A stretch of DNA of 64,000 nucleotides, from contig JAAVLL010000001.1 of the NCBI GenBank assembly GCA_012103035.1, positions 1,772,501-1,836,500 of the forward strand. Direction: 5' to 3'. The DNA comes from Brucella oryzae. GTDB taxonomy: Bacteria > Pseudomonadota > Alphaproteobacteria > Rhizobiales > Rhizobiaceae. A program made the translations under genes and the position numbers. Position 1 is the first letter of the stretch; each line of letters starts with the position of its first letter. A model generated the notes under the pieces. The model worked only from the letters and a program-made list of their open reading frames with translations. It made no database searches and was not told the DNA's origin. Shown here one piece after another: positions 11,598-23,349 of the stretch.

Positions 11598-14534
11598 TCA
11601 GATATTCAAAAGCTTTTCAAAACTTGTCCGCACGTCCACGGCGACTTCCGCCAGATGATGCTCGACGCGTTTTATGTCTGGCATGTCCGCCGCACGGCAT
11701 AGCAGGTCAATCATGCCGGGTATGAATTCCTCGCGTTTGGCATCGCCACCAAGACACAGGCGGATCGTCTGGCTCAGATTGGTATAGAGACGATAGGCGC
11801 CGACAAGGTTATCGGCAAGCGCCGGATCGGCAAAGGACGGGTCGAGGACTGACAGGATTTCCTCGGTGCCCAACGGCCGTGGCTTCCGGTCGATCTTGTT
11901 TGCCAGCACGGCAAACTGGGCGATGAATTCCAGATCGACAATGCCGCCCGGCTTCAGCTTGAAATCCCAATCATCGGCAGGTGGCTTTTCCTGATAGATG
12001 AGGTCGCGCATCTCGCGCACATCCTGGCGATCTTCTTCACGTCACGCGGCGCAGACAAGACTTCGTCTATCTCGCTTTTGATGTGATCCATAAAGGCCGC
12101 ATCGCCATGGATCGGGCGCGCGCGGGTCAGGGCCATATGTTCCCATGTCCATGCTTCGCTGCGCTGATACTTACCGAAGGATTCGATATGGGTCGCAACC
12201 GGCCCCTTGTTGCCGGAGGGCGCAGCCGCATATCGACTTCATAGAGCACGCCTTCCGCCGTGGGCGCGGAAAGGGCAGCAATGAGCCGCTGCGTCAGGCG
12301 AATATAATATTGGGATGGAGCCAGCGGCTTTTCACCGTCTGATTCATCCGTCTCCTTGTCGTGATCGTAAAGCAGGATCAGATCGACATCGGAACCGGCG
12401 GTGAGTTCGCGACTGCCGAGCTTCCCCATGGCCAGAAGAGCGACTTTCGCGCCCTTGACCTTCCGTGGCGCCGCTCCAGTTCAGCCGCAACGACTTCAAA
12501 TGCCTTGCCGATCATCAGTTCGGCCAGATCGGAGAAAGCGCGGCCAGCGCGCACGCCATCAATAGCGCTCGTCAGCAGGCGGATACCGATCAGGAAACGA
12601 TGCTCGGCAGCGAAGATACGCAGCCGGTCCAGCACCTCCTCATAATCGGTCGCAGGCCCCAGAAACACGCGAAGGCGTTCTTCCAGATAGGCGCGTGTCG
12701 GCATTTCGGAGAAAATCGCCGGATCAAGCAGACCGTCGAAAACATGCGGATTGCGGGTGATGATTTCGGCAAGCCGGGGCGCGGCGCTCATAATCATCAC
12801 GAGGAGGTTCAAGAGGCGGGGATTGGATTGCAACAGGCTGAAAAGCTGAATGCCCGCAGGCAGGCCTTTCAGAAAACCATCGAAACGCAAGAGCGCCTCA
12901 TCCGCACGTCTGGTCTCGGCAAAGGCCTTGAGCAGAGCGGGCGTCAATTCGGTCAAGCGCTCACGTGCTTCTGCCGATTGTGTGGCGCGATAACGCCCGA
13001 AGTGCCAGGTGCGGATCACGCGGCATATATCGCTCGGACGCTCATAGCCCATGGCGGTGAGCGTCTCCAGCGTGCCGGGATCATCCACATCGCCGGTAAA
13101 GACCAGATTTCCAGATGAGCTTCCAAGTTCAGGAGCCTGCTCGAACAGCGCTGCATAGTGCTTTTCGACGACCTTGAGCGCATCGAGAAAAACATCTGAA
13201 AAGGCCGACGGATCGGCATAGCCCATCATATGGGCAACACGGGCAAAGCCTTCGTCGTCCTCCGGCAGGATATGCGTCTGCTCGTCGGCAATCATCTGGA
13301 TGCGATGTTCGACATCGCGCAGGAAATAATATTCCTTCGCCAAAGCATCGCGCGCCATTTCTGTGATCCAGCCCCGCTCCGCCAGTCTTGCCAGCATTGG
13401 CACTGTCTGGTTGCCGCGCAATTCGGGAAAGCGCCCTCCAGCGATGAGCTGCTGCGTCTGGACGAAAAATTCGATTTCGCGGATGCCGCCACGTCCCAGT
13501 TTCACATTATGGCCGTGCACAGCGATATCGCCGTGACCCTTATGGGCGTGAATCTGCCGCTTGATCGAGTGCACGTCGGCAATGGCCGCATAGTCGAGAT
13601 ATTTGCGCCAGACATAGGGGAGAGTTCCGCCAGCACCTGTTTTCCGGATTCGCGGTCCCCTGCAACGGGCCGCGCCTTGATCATGGCTGCGCGTTCCCAG
13701 TTCTGGCCGCGCCCTTCGTAATAATGAAGTGCCGCGCCAACAGGAATGGCCAACGGCGTCGAGCCCGGATCCGGTCGCAGGCGGATATCGACACGGAAGA
13801 CGTAGCCGTCACCGGTACGATCCTGCAAAATGCGGACAAGGCGGCGCGTCAGCCGAGAAAAAGTTTCGACGCATTCATACGGGTCGCCGATGGCCGGTCT
13901 GGTTTCATCGATGAAGATGATGAGATCGATATCGGAGGAGTAGTTGAGTTCGCGCGCGCCGAACTTGCCCATGCCCAGAACGATCCAGCCACTGTCCTTG
14001 TCGGGCTGGTTCCGGTCGGGAAGTTTGATCTTGCCCGCACGATCGGCATCGAGCAGCAGAAACCGGACGGCAGCGCCCGTGCAGGCTTCAGCCAGATCGG
14101 TGAGCCAGCCAGTCGTTGCTTCCGTGTTGAAAATACCTGCGAGATCGCAAAGCGCAATCAGGACATGCGCCTCGCGTTTCAGAATACGCAAGCTGGTCAT
14201 GAGCGAGGTTTCGGTTACGTCTTCACTTGCGGCACTAGACGAGATTTCCGCCAGAATATCCTTCAACGCAGCCTCCGGCGATTTGGCGACAATGCGGTCT
14301 AGAATACGCGGATGACGGGTCAGTGCTTCGCGAATGAATGGAGAAAGATCGAGAACGGCGGAAAGAAACGCGCAGCTTCTGCCTTTGCAACAGGGCCGTG
14401 ACGCCCGAAATGTCCTCTTCGCGGGCGCGTGTGGCAAGGTCTGTCAAGAAGGTTTCCGCCCTTACGGGATCAAGCGGCGTCAAAGCACGAATATCTCTGT
14501 CGAAGAACAGTGCCTCTGCGTTTTCCACCGCCAT
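11598..14534 (-). CDS. glnE: Glutamine synthetase adenylyltransferase / adenylyl-removing enzyme
   Basis: About 980 residues, full length for GlnE, which adenylylates and de-adenylylates glutamine synthetase in response to PII. Two nucleotidyltransferase domains each show the [15 protein letters not shown] or [15 protein letters not shown] type motif, one near residue 180 and the other near residue 700. ATG at 14532-14534 has GAGGG upstream. Six single-base losses cut it into about seven pieces (two around 14370, then near 13540, 12410, 12130 and 12020). Restoring one base at each gives one continuous frame. It converges on the PleC-like kinase gene with adjacent stops. Confidence 0.95.
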
Positions 14535-14555
14535 GATCCCTCTTATGTCACGCCA

Positions 14556-15959
14556 TTATTCGACCTTGTCCGAGGGCAACGGAAACTCCAATACGGCGCG
14601 CAGGCCCGGTTCATTGCCTTCGAGACGAAGTGCGCCACCGTGCAATTTCATCACGGCCTTGGCAAGACTTAAACCGAGGCCCGAGCCGGGTTGCGTGCGG
14701 CTTTCCTCAAGGCGGACAAAACGTTCTGTCGCCTGTTCGCGTTTTTCTTCCGGAATACCGGGCCCGTTATCGGCAACGATGATGCGGACCCAGTTCGGAT
14801 CACGTTCCATCGAAAGTCTCACGGTTGCGGTCCGCTCATCACCGCCCGCATATTTAATTGCGTTGTCGATGAGATTGGAAATCGTCTGCCCGACCAGTTC
14901 GCGATTGATATGAAGCGAAACTTCGTCAAGTTCGCCAAGTGTCAGGTTCACGCCCACATCCTCGGCAACAGGTTCATACATTTCAGCCACGTCGCGAAGG
15001 ATTGGCGCGACCGGCATGTTTTCCAGATTCTCGGACGAATAGCCTGCTTCAAGACGTGAAATCATCAGGATTGCATTAAACGTGCGGATCAATTGATCCG
15101 ACTCACCAATGATATCTTCGAGCGCCTCACGGTATTCAGGCCCGGCCTTCTTGCCGGAAAGAGCCTCTTCCGCACGGTTACGCAAACGCGTCAGCGGCGT
15201 TTTGAGATCATGTGCGATGTTATCGGAGACCTGTTTCAGCCCCTCGTTCAATTCGAGAATTCTGCCAAGCATGACGTTGAGATTGCCCGACAGACGGTCG
15301 AACTCGTCACCAGAACCGTTGACCGGGAGCCTGCCGGTCAGATCACCATCCATGATACGCTGCGACGCCCGCGAAACCTCATCGATCCGCTTCAACGCAC
15401 GTCGTCCGACAAAGAACCAGATCAGCAACGCTCCGACACCCATAATACCGAGGGCCAGCATCAACGAGCGACGAATAATGTCACGGAACCGCTCCGGCTC
15501 ACCCAGATCGCGGCCGACCAGAAGCCGCATGCCATTCGGCAATGCGATCACGACAGCGATGGCGCGATGCTCAGTCTCGGTGCCCTGTTCGCCGTACCGC
15601 CGATATTTGAAACTGCGTTCAATGACACCGTCTGTGTCCAGAACACCGGGCTCCACGCTTTCCACATTACCCGCGAGGATGCGGCCCGTCGGGTCGGCTA
15701 CCAGATAGAGGTAAGCGCCTGGCTGACGCGAACGATAGTCAATCGTGCGCACAAGCTGCGGGATACCGCCCCGCGCATAGCTTTTGCCGATGCTGCCGAT
15801 CTCCTCGCCCAGCGACTGCTGGGTCTGTGCGGCGAGCATGGATGCCGACAGATTGGTCATGTAGAAAACCAACGCGATTGCACCCACAACAAAGAGCAGC
15901 AGATAAAGCGTCGATAGCCGGACGGCAGTTGTGCGCATGAGCGCTGAAAAGCGGCTCAT
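14556..15959 (-). CDS. Two-component sensor histidine kinase
   Basis: An intact 467-residue kinase with an N-terminal helix, a periplasmic loop, a second helix near residue 175 and a HAMP domain. The H box is HDLKTPLTRLRNRA; N (NLIDNAIKYA), G1 (DNGPGIP) and G2 (GSGLGLSLA) boxes follow. The ATG at 15957-15959 overlaps the TGA of the upstream response regulator by one base, so the two are translationally coupled. The regulator-kinase pair between degP and glnE matches a conserved rhizobial arrangement. Signal unknown; the neighbouring degP suggests an envelope cue (inference). Confidence 0.92.
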   Translation of the reverse strand: MSRFSALMRTTAVRLSTLYLLLFVVGAIALVFYMTNLSASMLAAQTQQSLGEEIGSIGKSYARGGIPQLVRTIDYRSRQPGAYLYLVADPTGRILAGNVESVEPGVLDTDGVIERSFKYRRYGEQGTETEHRAIAVVIALPNGMRLLVGRDLGEPERFRDIIRRSLMLALGIMGVGALLIWFFVGRRALKRIDEVSRASQRIMDGDLTGRLPVNGSGDEFDRLSGNLNVMLGRILELNEGLKQVSDNIAHDLKTPLTRLRNRAEEALSGKKAGPEYREALEDIIGESDQLIRTFNAILMISRLEAGYSSENLENMPVAPILRDVAEMYEPVAEDVGVNLTLGELDEVSLHINRELVGQTISNLIDNAIKYAGGDERTATVRLSMERDPNWVRIIVADNGPGIPEEKREQATERFVRLEESRTQPGSGLGLSLAKAVMKLHGGALRLEGNEPGLRAVLEFPLPSDKVE

Positions 15960-16665
15960 CAATCCACCTTGGCGGCTGCGGATTGCTTTGCTCGTCCTGC
16001 CTTCAGCATATAACCAGCGCCGCGCACCGTATGGAGCAGCGGAACATCGAAGCCCTTCTCGATCTTGGAACGCAAACGCGAGATATGCACATCGATTACA
16101 TTGGTCTGCGGATCGAAATGATAATCCCAGACGTTTTCAAGCAGCATGGTGCGCGTGACGACCTGTCCGGCATGGCGCATCAGATATTCGAAAGCCGGAA
16201 TTCACGAGGCTGGAGCGTAATATCCACATCCTGACGGCGCGCCGTATGCGCAAGCCGGTCAAGCTCCAGATCGCCGACGCGGTAGATCGTATCAGCCTCA
16301 CGGGGGCTGGAGCGACGCTGCAGAACCTCAACACGAGCCAACAACTCGGAAAATGCATAGGGCTTGGTCAGGTAGTCGTCACCACCAGCCCGCAAACCGG
16401 TGACACGGTCATCCACTTCGCCGAGTGCGGAAAGGATCAGGACCGGCGTTTCCATGCCCTTGGCGCGCAAACCAGCCACGACGGACAAGCCGTCGCGCTT
16501 CGGCAGCATGCGGTCGACGACGAGAACGTCGTAGCTCCCATTTTCGGCCAGCGCATAGCCGGTTTCACCGTCACCGGCGATATCGGCGGAATGTCCGGCC
16601 TCGGTGAAGGCCTTCTCCAGATAGCGGGCCGCTTCGCGGTCATCTTCAATAACGAGAATCTTCAT
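15959..16665 (-). CDS. OmpR-family response regulator
   Basis: About 235 residues: a receiver domain starting KILVIEDD with phospho-acceptor aspartate near 51 (VVDRMLP), then a winged-helix DNA-binding domain ending in SKIEKGFDVPLLHTVRGAGY. It is the partner of the kinase at 14556-15959. One base (probably T) is missing near 16193, between PREFRL and EYLMRHAG. In the given sequence the degP frame reads through into this gene, creating an apparent DegP-regulator fusion; this comes from the frameshift near the degP end. Confidence 0.92.
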
Positions 16666-16697
16666 GGCGCTACTATAATACCGTTTGATGATAAGGC

Positions 16698-16725
16698 GAT
16701 GCCAGGCGGAGAACCGCCTGGCATC
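16698..16725 (-). terminator. Hairpin between degP and the response regulator
   Basis: A perfect 12-bp stem with a 4-base loop (16698-16709 with 16714-16725) lies just after the reconstructed degP stop and 33 bases before the regulator start. No clear T-run follows on the minus strand, so it may be an attenuator or RNA-processing signal. Confidence 0.6.
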
Positions 16726-16732
16726 GAATTGT

Positions 16733-18302
16733 TCAGGGCCTAAGGGCTGCCGGTCATCATCCTGATCGATCGGCAGGGCCACGAAGCGGCTCTGATCGTT
16801 GCTCTGCAATTGCAGCAGCACTGCCTTGCGACCCGACTTGGCGGCTTCGCTGATGGCGTTGTTGATGTCCTTGGCGCTCTTCACGGTCTGGTTGTTGACG
16901 CTCATGATGATATCACCGGAACGGATACCGCGGTCCGAGGCATCACTGTCAGGATCGACATCAGTTACCACCACGCCGTTACCGTCTTCGGACGGTGTCA
17001 CGGTCAGACCATAGAGTCGAGCGTCTCGCTCTGGCTGCCGCGATTGTCATCCGAAGGACTGGCCGACTTGCCGAGATCGCCAGGCATCGCTTCGATGGTG
17101 ACGTTGATTTCTTCCGCCTTGTTCTTGCGCCAGATGGTCAGTGCCGCCTTATCACCAGGAGCAATGCCGGCGACCTTACGTGCCAGATCGCGCGGATCCT
17201 GCACGGTTTCGCCATTGACGGCAGTGATCACATCGCCGGACTGGATACCAGCCTTGGCAGCAGGACCATCCTTCTGCGGCGACGCGACGATTGCGCCCTT
17301 CTCTTCAGCAAGGCCGAGCGAAGCGGCAATATCCTTCGTCACCGGCTGAATCTGGACGCCGATCCAGCCACGTTCCACAGAGCCTTTCTTGATGAGCGGT
17401 CAACAACCTGCTTCGCGGTCGATGCCGGAATTGCAAAGGCAATGCCTACACTGCCGCCCGAAGGCGAGAAGATGGCAGTGTTGATACCAATCACCTGACC
17501 GGACATGTTGAAAGCCGGGCCACCGGAGTTACCCTTGTTCACGGCCGCATCGATCTGGATGAAGTCATCATAGGGACCAGCGCCAATATCGCGGCCGCGA
17601 GCCGAAACGATACCGGACGTCACCGTCCCGCCAAGACCGAATGGATTACCCACCGCTACGACCCAGTCGCCAACTCGATCTTGTTATCGTCGCCGAACGC
17701 GACATAAGTGAATTTCTTCTTCGGATCATTGACCTTCAGCACGGCCAGATCGGTACGCGGATCGGTGCCGATCAGCTTGGCATCAAGCTCAGTGCCGTCA
17801 TCCATCACAACACTGTAGGCATCGCCGTCGGAAACAACGTGATTATTGGTTACAACGTAACCATCCTCGGAAATGAAGAAGCCTGAACCTTGGGCAATAG
17901 GCCGCTCATGACCCGGACGTGGACCGCGTTTGCCAGGACCACGGCGATCTGGACGAGCATCGCCACGCGGATCCATGCCGAAATCACGGAAGAAGCGTTT
18001 CAGGGGTGATCATCAGGAAGTTGGTCAAAGCCGGGAGGGCCGAAGAACTGGCCGCGACCGCCGCGATCAGCAGTTTCCTGTATATCTTTCTTCACACGGA
18101 CGCTGACGACTGCCGGACGAACTTTCTCAACCAGATCGGCAAAACCTACGGCCTGCAATGGCGGAGTGATCTGAACCGCTTCGGCGCGGGCATCGTTAAG
18201 TGCGCCAAGCGGCCCAGTAGCAACAAAACCACCAGCCAGAACGGCTGACAATGCGATTGCGGCAACGCCTCTGCGATAGTTGGAAATCCTGGCTCTGGAC
18301 AT
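16733..18302 (-). CDS. degP: Periplasmic serine protease DegP/HtrA (Do family)
   Basis: About 524 residues. An N-terminal export helix (ending near ARA) is followed by a trypsin-like domain and two PDZ domains. The catalytic triad is visible: His in [11 protein letters not shown], Asp in RTDLAVLKV, Ser in [10 protein letters not shown]. DegP degrades or refolds damaged envelope proteins. ATG at 18300-18302 has AAGGAGAAA upstream. Five single-base losses split it into six frames (near 17990, 17655, 17390, 17005 and 16757). The last, probably in a GGG run, restores a TGA at 16733-16735 and removes the read-through into the regulator. Confidence 0.94.
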
Positions 18303-18472
18303 TTATTATTTCTCCTTACGAGCAGTAATCCGGCCGTCGCCCTGATCCTTCAGAAAACGCAGGCCTGTGAAACCTTTATAGAGCGTAAGATAGATAGGAC
18401 TACCTTACCGCTCGGTTTCCACAACATGAAAGTTTCGTAAGGTTGCAAATAACAACCGCGAGCAGTTGACGG

Positions 18473-18945
18473 TTATTTGCCGTCCAGCAGGCGCGAGTTC
18501 TGCCTTTTCGCTCGCCGTGAGCGGCGGGCGCTTCGCCCGCCCGCCTGCGTCCGCGAAAAGCCAGGACCAGCGCCACAGCACCGATCAAAAGTACGACGAC
18601 GGGAAAACCCCACAGAAGCACGGTACGCGCATTAAGGCGCGGCTTCAAAAGAACGAACTCACCATAACGGTCAACGATGAAGTCCATCACCTGTTCGTCG
18701 CTATCGCCTTCCTTCAGTCTGTCACGCACAAGAATGCGAAGATCACGGGCAAGTTCGGCATTGGAATCGTCGATCGATTCGTTCTGGCAAACCATGCAGC
18801 GCAGTTCACCGGAAATAGTGCGGGCGCGCTTTTCAAGCGCCGGATCGGGCAAGACCTCATCCGGATTGACCGCGAGCGCCGCAGTCCCTTGAATAGCAAG
18901 GGCAACGCCAAGCAGAAATGCCGCGAATGCCGACCGTTTTCTCAT
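18473..18945 (-). CDS. ccmH: Cytochrome c maturation protein CcmH (CycL)
   Basis: About 158 residues: a signal helix, then the thiol motif [11 protein letters not shown], then one C-terminal transmembrane helix ([20 protein letters not shown]). CcmH reduces apocytochrome cysteines before haem attachment. ATG at 18943-18945 overlaps the ccmF TGA as ATGA. The tail carries two apparent two-base losses in GCGCGC contexts (near 18535 and 18490); repair yields [18 protein letters not shown] and a TAA at 18473. The given frame would otherwise run on to 18400. Confidence 0.9.
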
Positions 18946-20930
18946 GCCGCAGCCTCCGCTTTTTCGACGCGGATTTACGACTGCGCGAAGGCGCACCGAC
19001 CCGCAGACGGCGATCTGCCAGGGAAAACAGCGCACCCACCATCATGACAAGGGCGCCATACCAGATGAGCGTCACGTCCGGTTTCCACCATATGCGCACC
19101 ACCGCCGATCCATCGCCCGGCTCGTCGCCAAGCGCGACATAGACCTGACTGAACCATAGCGTCTTGATGCCTGATTCAGTCGTCGGCATCTGGCGCGCGG
19201 GGAAGAAGCGCTTGGACGGTTCGATTTGTCCGAGATTGCGCGAACTGGATCAAGCAATGTAAAAGTGCCGCGATTCTCGGTAAAATTTGAGCCGGTTAAT
19301 GGACGCAGGCCCTCAAAACGCAACGTGTAATCCTGCACCTTGGCGGTATCACCGGGGCGCATGATCAGGACATTCTCCGTACCGAACGTAGTCACGCTTA
19401 CAATGCCGAGCAGCGTCACACCAAGCCCGATATGGGCAAGCGCCGTGCCGAAAACCGAGCGCGGCAATCCTTTGAAACGGGCAAATGCCTTGTTCGCAGA
19501 AACTTTGCCGATACCGGCCTTGAGAACAAGATCGGTCAGGCTGCCGAAAATCAGCCATGCGGCAAGCCCTATTCCACAGGCGGCCAGAACCGATTTTGCC
19601 GACGTGCTCCACAAGACTATTGCCGCAGCAAGAAGCGAAAGCGCGAAAGCCGTCATCAGCCGCTGTGACACACCGTAAAGATCTCCGCGTTTCCAGGCGA
19701 GCAGCGGACCGAAAGGAACCGCAAACAGAAGCGGGATCATCAGCGGGCCGAACGTCATATTGAAGAACGGAGCGCCGACCGAAATCTTGTTGCCCGTCAT
19801 CACTTCAAGCAGCAGCGGATAAAGCGTGCCGATCAGCACGGTCGCCGCGGCAGTCGTCAGAAACAGATTGTTGAAGACGAGCGCGCCTTCGCGGGAAATC
19901 GGGTGGAATATACCGCCTGCCGTCAGGCTCTGAACGCGAAGCGCGAAAAGCGAGAGAGACCCGCCAATGAAGATTGCAAGGATCGCCAGAATGAAAAGAC
20001 CGCGTCCCGGATCGGTGGCGAAGCTGTGAACCGAGGTCAGAACGCCGGAGCGGACAAGGAAAGTGCCGAGCAACGACAGCGAAAAGGTGAGGATCGCAAG
20101 CAGCACGGTCCAGATTTTCAGCGCCGAGCGCTTTTCCATCACGAGAGCGGAATGGAGCAGTGCGGTGCCGACCAGCCACGGCATGAACGATGCGTTCTCG
20201 ACCGGGTCCCAGAACCACCAGCCGCCCCAGCCCAACTCATAATAGGCCCAGTAGGAACCCATGGCGATGCCGCCGGTCAGGAACATCCAGGCAACCAGCG
20301 CCCACGGACGCACCCAGCGCGCCCACGCCGCATCGAGGCGCCCTTCGATCAGTGCCGCCACGGCAAAGGAGAAGCACACCGAAAAGCCGACATAGCCGAG
20401 ATAGAGCAGCGGCGGATGGATCGCGAGGCCGATATCCTGAAGGATCGGGTTGAGGTCCCTCCCTCCATCGGAGCCGGGAAAATGCGTGTAAACGGATTCG
20501 AGGTAAAGATGATGAATGCCAGAAAGGCGACACCGATCCAGCCCTGCACGGCAAGGACATTGGCGCGCAGTGTTTCAGGCAGATTACCGGAAAAGGCAGC
20601 GACCAGCGCGCTGAAGAAGGTCAGAATGAACACCCACAGCAGCATGGAGCCTTCGTGATTACCCCAGACGCCGGTGATCTTGTAGAGGAGCGGCTTTTGT
20701 GAGTGCGAGTTTTCGACCACATTCAGGACCGAGAAATCCGACACGACATAGGCATGGACAAGCACGGCCGATGCAAGGCAGATCAGCGCGAAGACAGCAA
20801 TTGCCGTCGGCGCCGCGACTGACATGAGCTGCATGTCCCTACGGTGTGCGCCGATCACTGGCACGATCGATTGGACAATCGACAGTGCCAGCGCCAGAAC
20901 CAGAGCAAAATGGCCGATTTCGACACTCAT
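18942..20930 (-). CDS. ccmF: Cytochrome c haem lyase subunit CcmF (CycK)
   Basis: About 663 residues with many transmembrane helices and the tryptophan-rich haem-handling motif [19 protein letters not shown]. CcmF joins haem from CcmE to apocytochrome c. The ATG at 20928-20930 has GGAG upstream. Three single-base losses (near 20460, 19248 and 18970) break the frame. It sits 59 bases downstream of ccmE and overlaps ccmH. Confidence 0.94.
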
Positions 20931-20989
20931 CTGCAATCTCCATCAAGCAGCCTGCCGGACCACTGGTCCGATATGGAATGCCCTAACCT

Positions 20990-21482
20990 TTACTTGCCTT
21001 CCCAGACACCTTTTCCTTCAGGCTGTCGGCAAGATCCTTGGGAACGTAATTTTCGTCGTGCTTCGCCAGTACATTGTCGGCGCGAAACACGCCGTCGTCT
21101 CCGAAGCGCCCTCGGCGACGACGCCCTGCCCTCGCGGAAGAGATCAGGCGGAATCCTCGAACACGACCTTCACGGTCTTGATCGTATCAGTCACCGTGAA
21201 ACGCAGTTCGCTGCCTTCCCGGCTGACGGAACCTTCCTCGACGAGACCACCAAGACGGAACCGCGAGCTGGAGGCCATATCCTGTTCCGTCAGATCGGCC
21301 GGTGTGCGGAAGAAACGAATATCCTGACTGAAAGCCATCAGCATCAGTCCGACCGCTACGGCCAGAACCGCCAGTGCACCGCCGATCAGGAACAGGCGCT
21401 TGCGCTTTCTCTGACTGACGGTACGGGCGAAATTGCCTACCAGTTTGGTACTCCGTGCATTGTCATCTGTGGTCGCGCTCAT
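20990..21482 (-). CDS. ccmE: Haem chaperone CcmE (CycJ)
   Basis: About 165 residues after repair. One N-terminal membrane anchor is followed by the OB-fold periplasmic domain; the haem-binding histidine lies in VLAKHDENY. The ATG at 21480-21482 overlaps the ccmI stop as ATGA. The second half is badly damaged: about five bases are missing between 21150 and 21000, mostly from G-runs ([20 protein letters not shown]) and an A-run before VWEGK. The given frame stops early at 21144. Confidence 0.92.
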
Positions 21483-22613
21483 TTTTGTGCGTTCCCTGTC
21501 TCTAGTCCAAGACCGGCTGCGAAACTTTGAAGGTTCGACCGGCTTTCGCCCTGAAGGGCTGTCATACCGCGATTAAGGGCGTCCAGCGCTGCATCGCGGC
21601 GGTTGAGGATCATATAGGAGCGCACGAGACGCTTCCAGCCTTCGACATCCCCACTATTCTGGCGAAGACTTTCATCCAGACGTTGAACCATGCCTTCGAT
21701 CATCGCCTGCCGGTCTTCCGGGCTGAGCGACGAAGCGGCATCGACGTCGTCCGTTGTTGGCCCTTTCGGCTGCGGTTCGCCGCTGGAAGCGGGATCACGA
21801 AGCCGGGCGATAGCCTGCTCAATCTGGCCGCGCCACGCATCGGCGGGCGCCTTGTCAGGAACGCCTGCAGACGATTGGCGGCCATATCCATGCGACCGTC
21901 CTGCATCTCGCCTTGCGCAAGGTAGAATTGCGGGCGAACGTCATTCGGCTCGAGATCGGCAGCTTTTTGAAGAAGCCTTCAGCCTCGGCAGTCACGGTGC
22001 CGCCCGAAGCGGTGGCCAGCGCTTCACCCAATCCCAGAACGCGCGGGAAATTCTCTCCGGCGATACGAATGGAACTGCGATATGCATTGACGGCATCGGC
22101 AGCGCGACCAAGCCGCAAATAGATCGGCGCCAGCACATCCCATCCGCGCACATCGCCCGGATTTTGTGCCAGATGTGCTTCGGCACGCGCCACAAGCTCA
22201 TCCACAGAGCCGCGATCCGCACTTGCCGAAAGCCGTTCGGCGAGTGGCATGGACGGCATGTCCGGCTTACCGAAAAGCGGGTAGACGCCCCAGGCGATCA
22301 GCGGCACTGCGAGCACGGCCAGAAAAGCCAACAACCGGCCCGGTGCGGCCTTGCCTGCAGCCTCCGCAGCTTCCTTGCCGGTCTTTTCAGCATTCAAAAT
22401 GCGACGCGATATTTCAATGCGCGCCTGTTCGGCGCTCTGCGGGTCGATCATGCCCCGGGCTGCATCGGCCTCGACCTCGCGCAACTGATCCCGATAGACT
22501 TCAAGATCATTCTTTTCAGCGGACAAGAATGCCTGCTTGCGCCGCGTGAGAGGCAACAAAACAGCCAGAGTGGCTGCCAATGTCAGTAATGCTGCAATAA
22601 GCCAGAATCCCAT
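21479..22613 (-). CDS. ccmI: Cytochrome c maturation protein CcmI (CycH)
   Basis: About 378 residues. Two N-terminal helices ([19 protein letters not shown] and a second near residue 100) bracket a cytoplasmic coiled segment; a periplasmic TPR-like region follows ([24 protein letters not shown] and similar). CcmI is the apocytochrome chaperone. The start is ATG at 22611-22613 or GTG six bases upstream; neither has a strong ribosome site. Two single-base losses lie near 21945 and 21860. It is the first gene of ccmI-E-F-H. Confidence 0.9.
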
Positions 22614-22701
22614 GGCCACGACTTAAGCGCAGCCAAGGGAAAAACCAACTACTACTTGCAGTAAGTTGCCGACTAGGGCAATTCGCCGCAAAGGCGGGAT
22701 A

Positions 22702-23153
22702 TCAGGTCAGCGGTGTCCAGCTGCCGTCCGGATTGCGACATGCTGTTCCGCGGATAGTCTGTTGCGATCCGCCAATGGTGAAGCTGTGCGAATACTGGCG
22801 GCAGTTCTGAGAGCCGACCTGATAGGCTGCGCTGCCGTCACATCACCGGAATTCGATCCGCTGCCGCTCCACGATACGGCCTTGCCGGCCGGAGAATATT
22901 CGAGCGCGCGATATTCAGCCTCAAGTGCTTTCTTGCGATCGGCTGCGTTCAGCTGATTTGCAGAGCTGCCGAGAAGACCATTGCCAAGAGACGTCAACAG
23001 GCTGGTTTCGGGCTTCTGTGCCGTGGAACCACCACCCAGCGAGCCAAGACCGGTACCCTTGCCGGTCGTGCCGCAGGCCGACAGTGCAAGCGCCACAGCA
23101 AGCATCATCGAAGCAACTGAAACTGGGTGAGAAAACCTGGATACCATCATCAT
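22702..23153 (-). CDS. Surface-antigen (16/17 kDa family) lipoprotein
   Basis: About 150 residues. The signal peptide ends in a lipobox (LALSACG). The mature part has AGKAVSWSGSGSNSGDVTAAQPYQ and ends CRQYSHSF...GTACRNPDGSWTPLT, the pattern of the rickettsial 17-kDa / RT0821 surface-antigen family in alphaproteobacteria. Three ATG codons stand in a row; 23151-23153 has GAAGG upstream. One T is missing near 22825, after CAGCCT; repair moves the stop to 22702. Confidence 0.8.
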
Positions 23154-23295
23154 AACAACCGGCCTTCATATATAATTAGCACGCACACTATATCAGCGCA
23201 TGGCTTTTCAATTTAATCTTCTAGTGCGGATCCTGTTAACATAAAATCATGGATCCGCTCTATCTCTCGGTTTTACACATTATCCTACGCAAAAC

Positions 23296-23322
23296 CGCTT
23301 CGCACTTTTGCTGGAAATGCTC
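23296..23322. repeat. Dispersed repeat, copy 2
   Basis: These 27 bases are identical to 6127-6153 and lie in the gap between the surface-antigen lipoprotein and feuQ. The region just upstream (about 23255-23295, including TTTTACACATTATCC) probably belongs to the same element. Confidence 0.75.
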
Positions 23323-23349
23323 TAGTTCGCTTTCGGCCCAAAACAACCG

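Noticed and set aside
11598..14534. glnE as a pseudogene or as programmed frameshifting
   Set aside because: All six breaks are base losses in short runs, the repaired protein has normal length, and the same damage hits most genes in the window.
16180..17001. A single open frame joining the DegP C-terminus to the response regulator
   Set aside because: The join comes from one missing base near 16757; restoring it gives a degP stop at 16733 before an internal hairpin and a normal regulator start at 16665.
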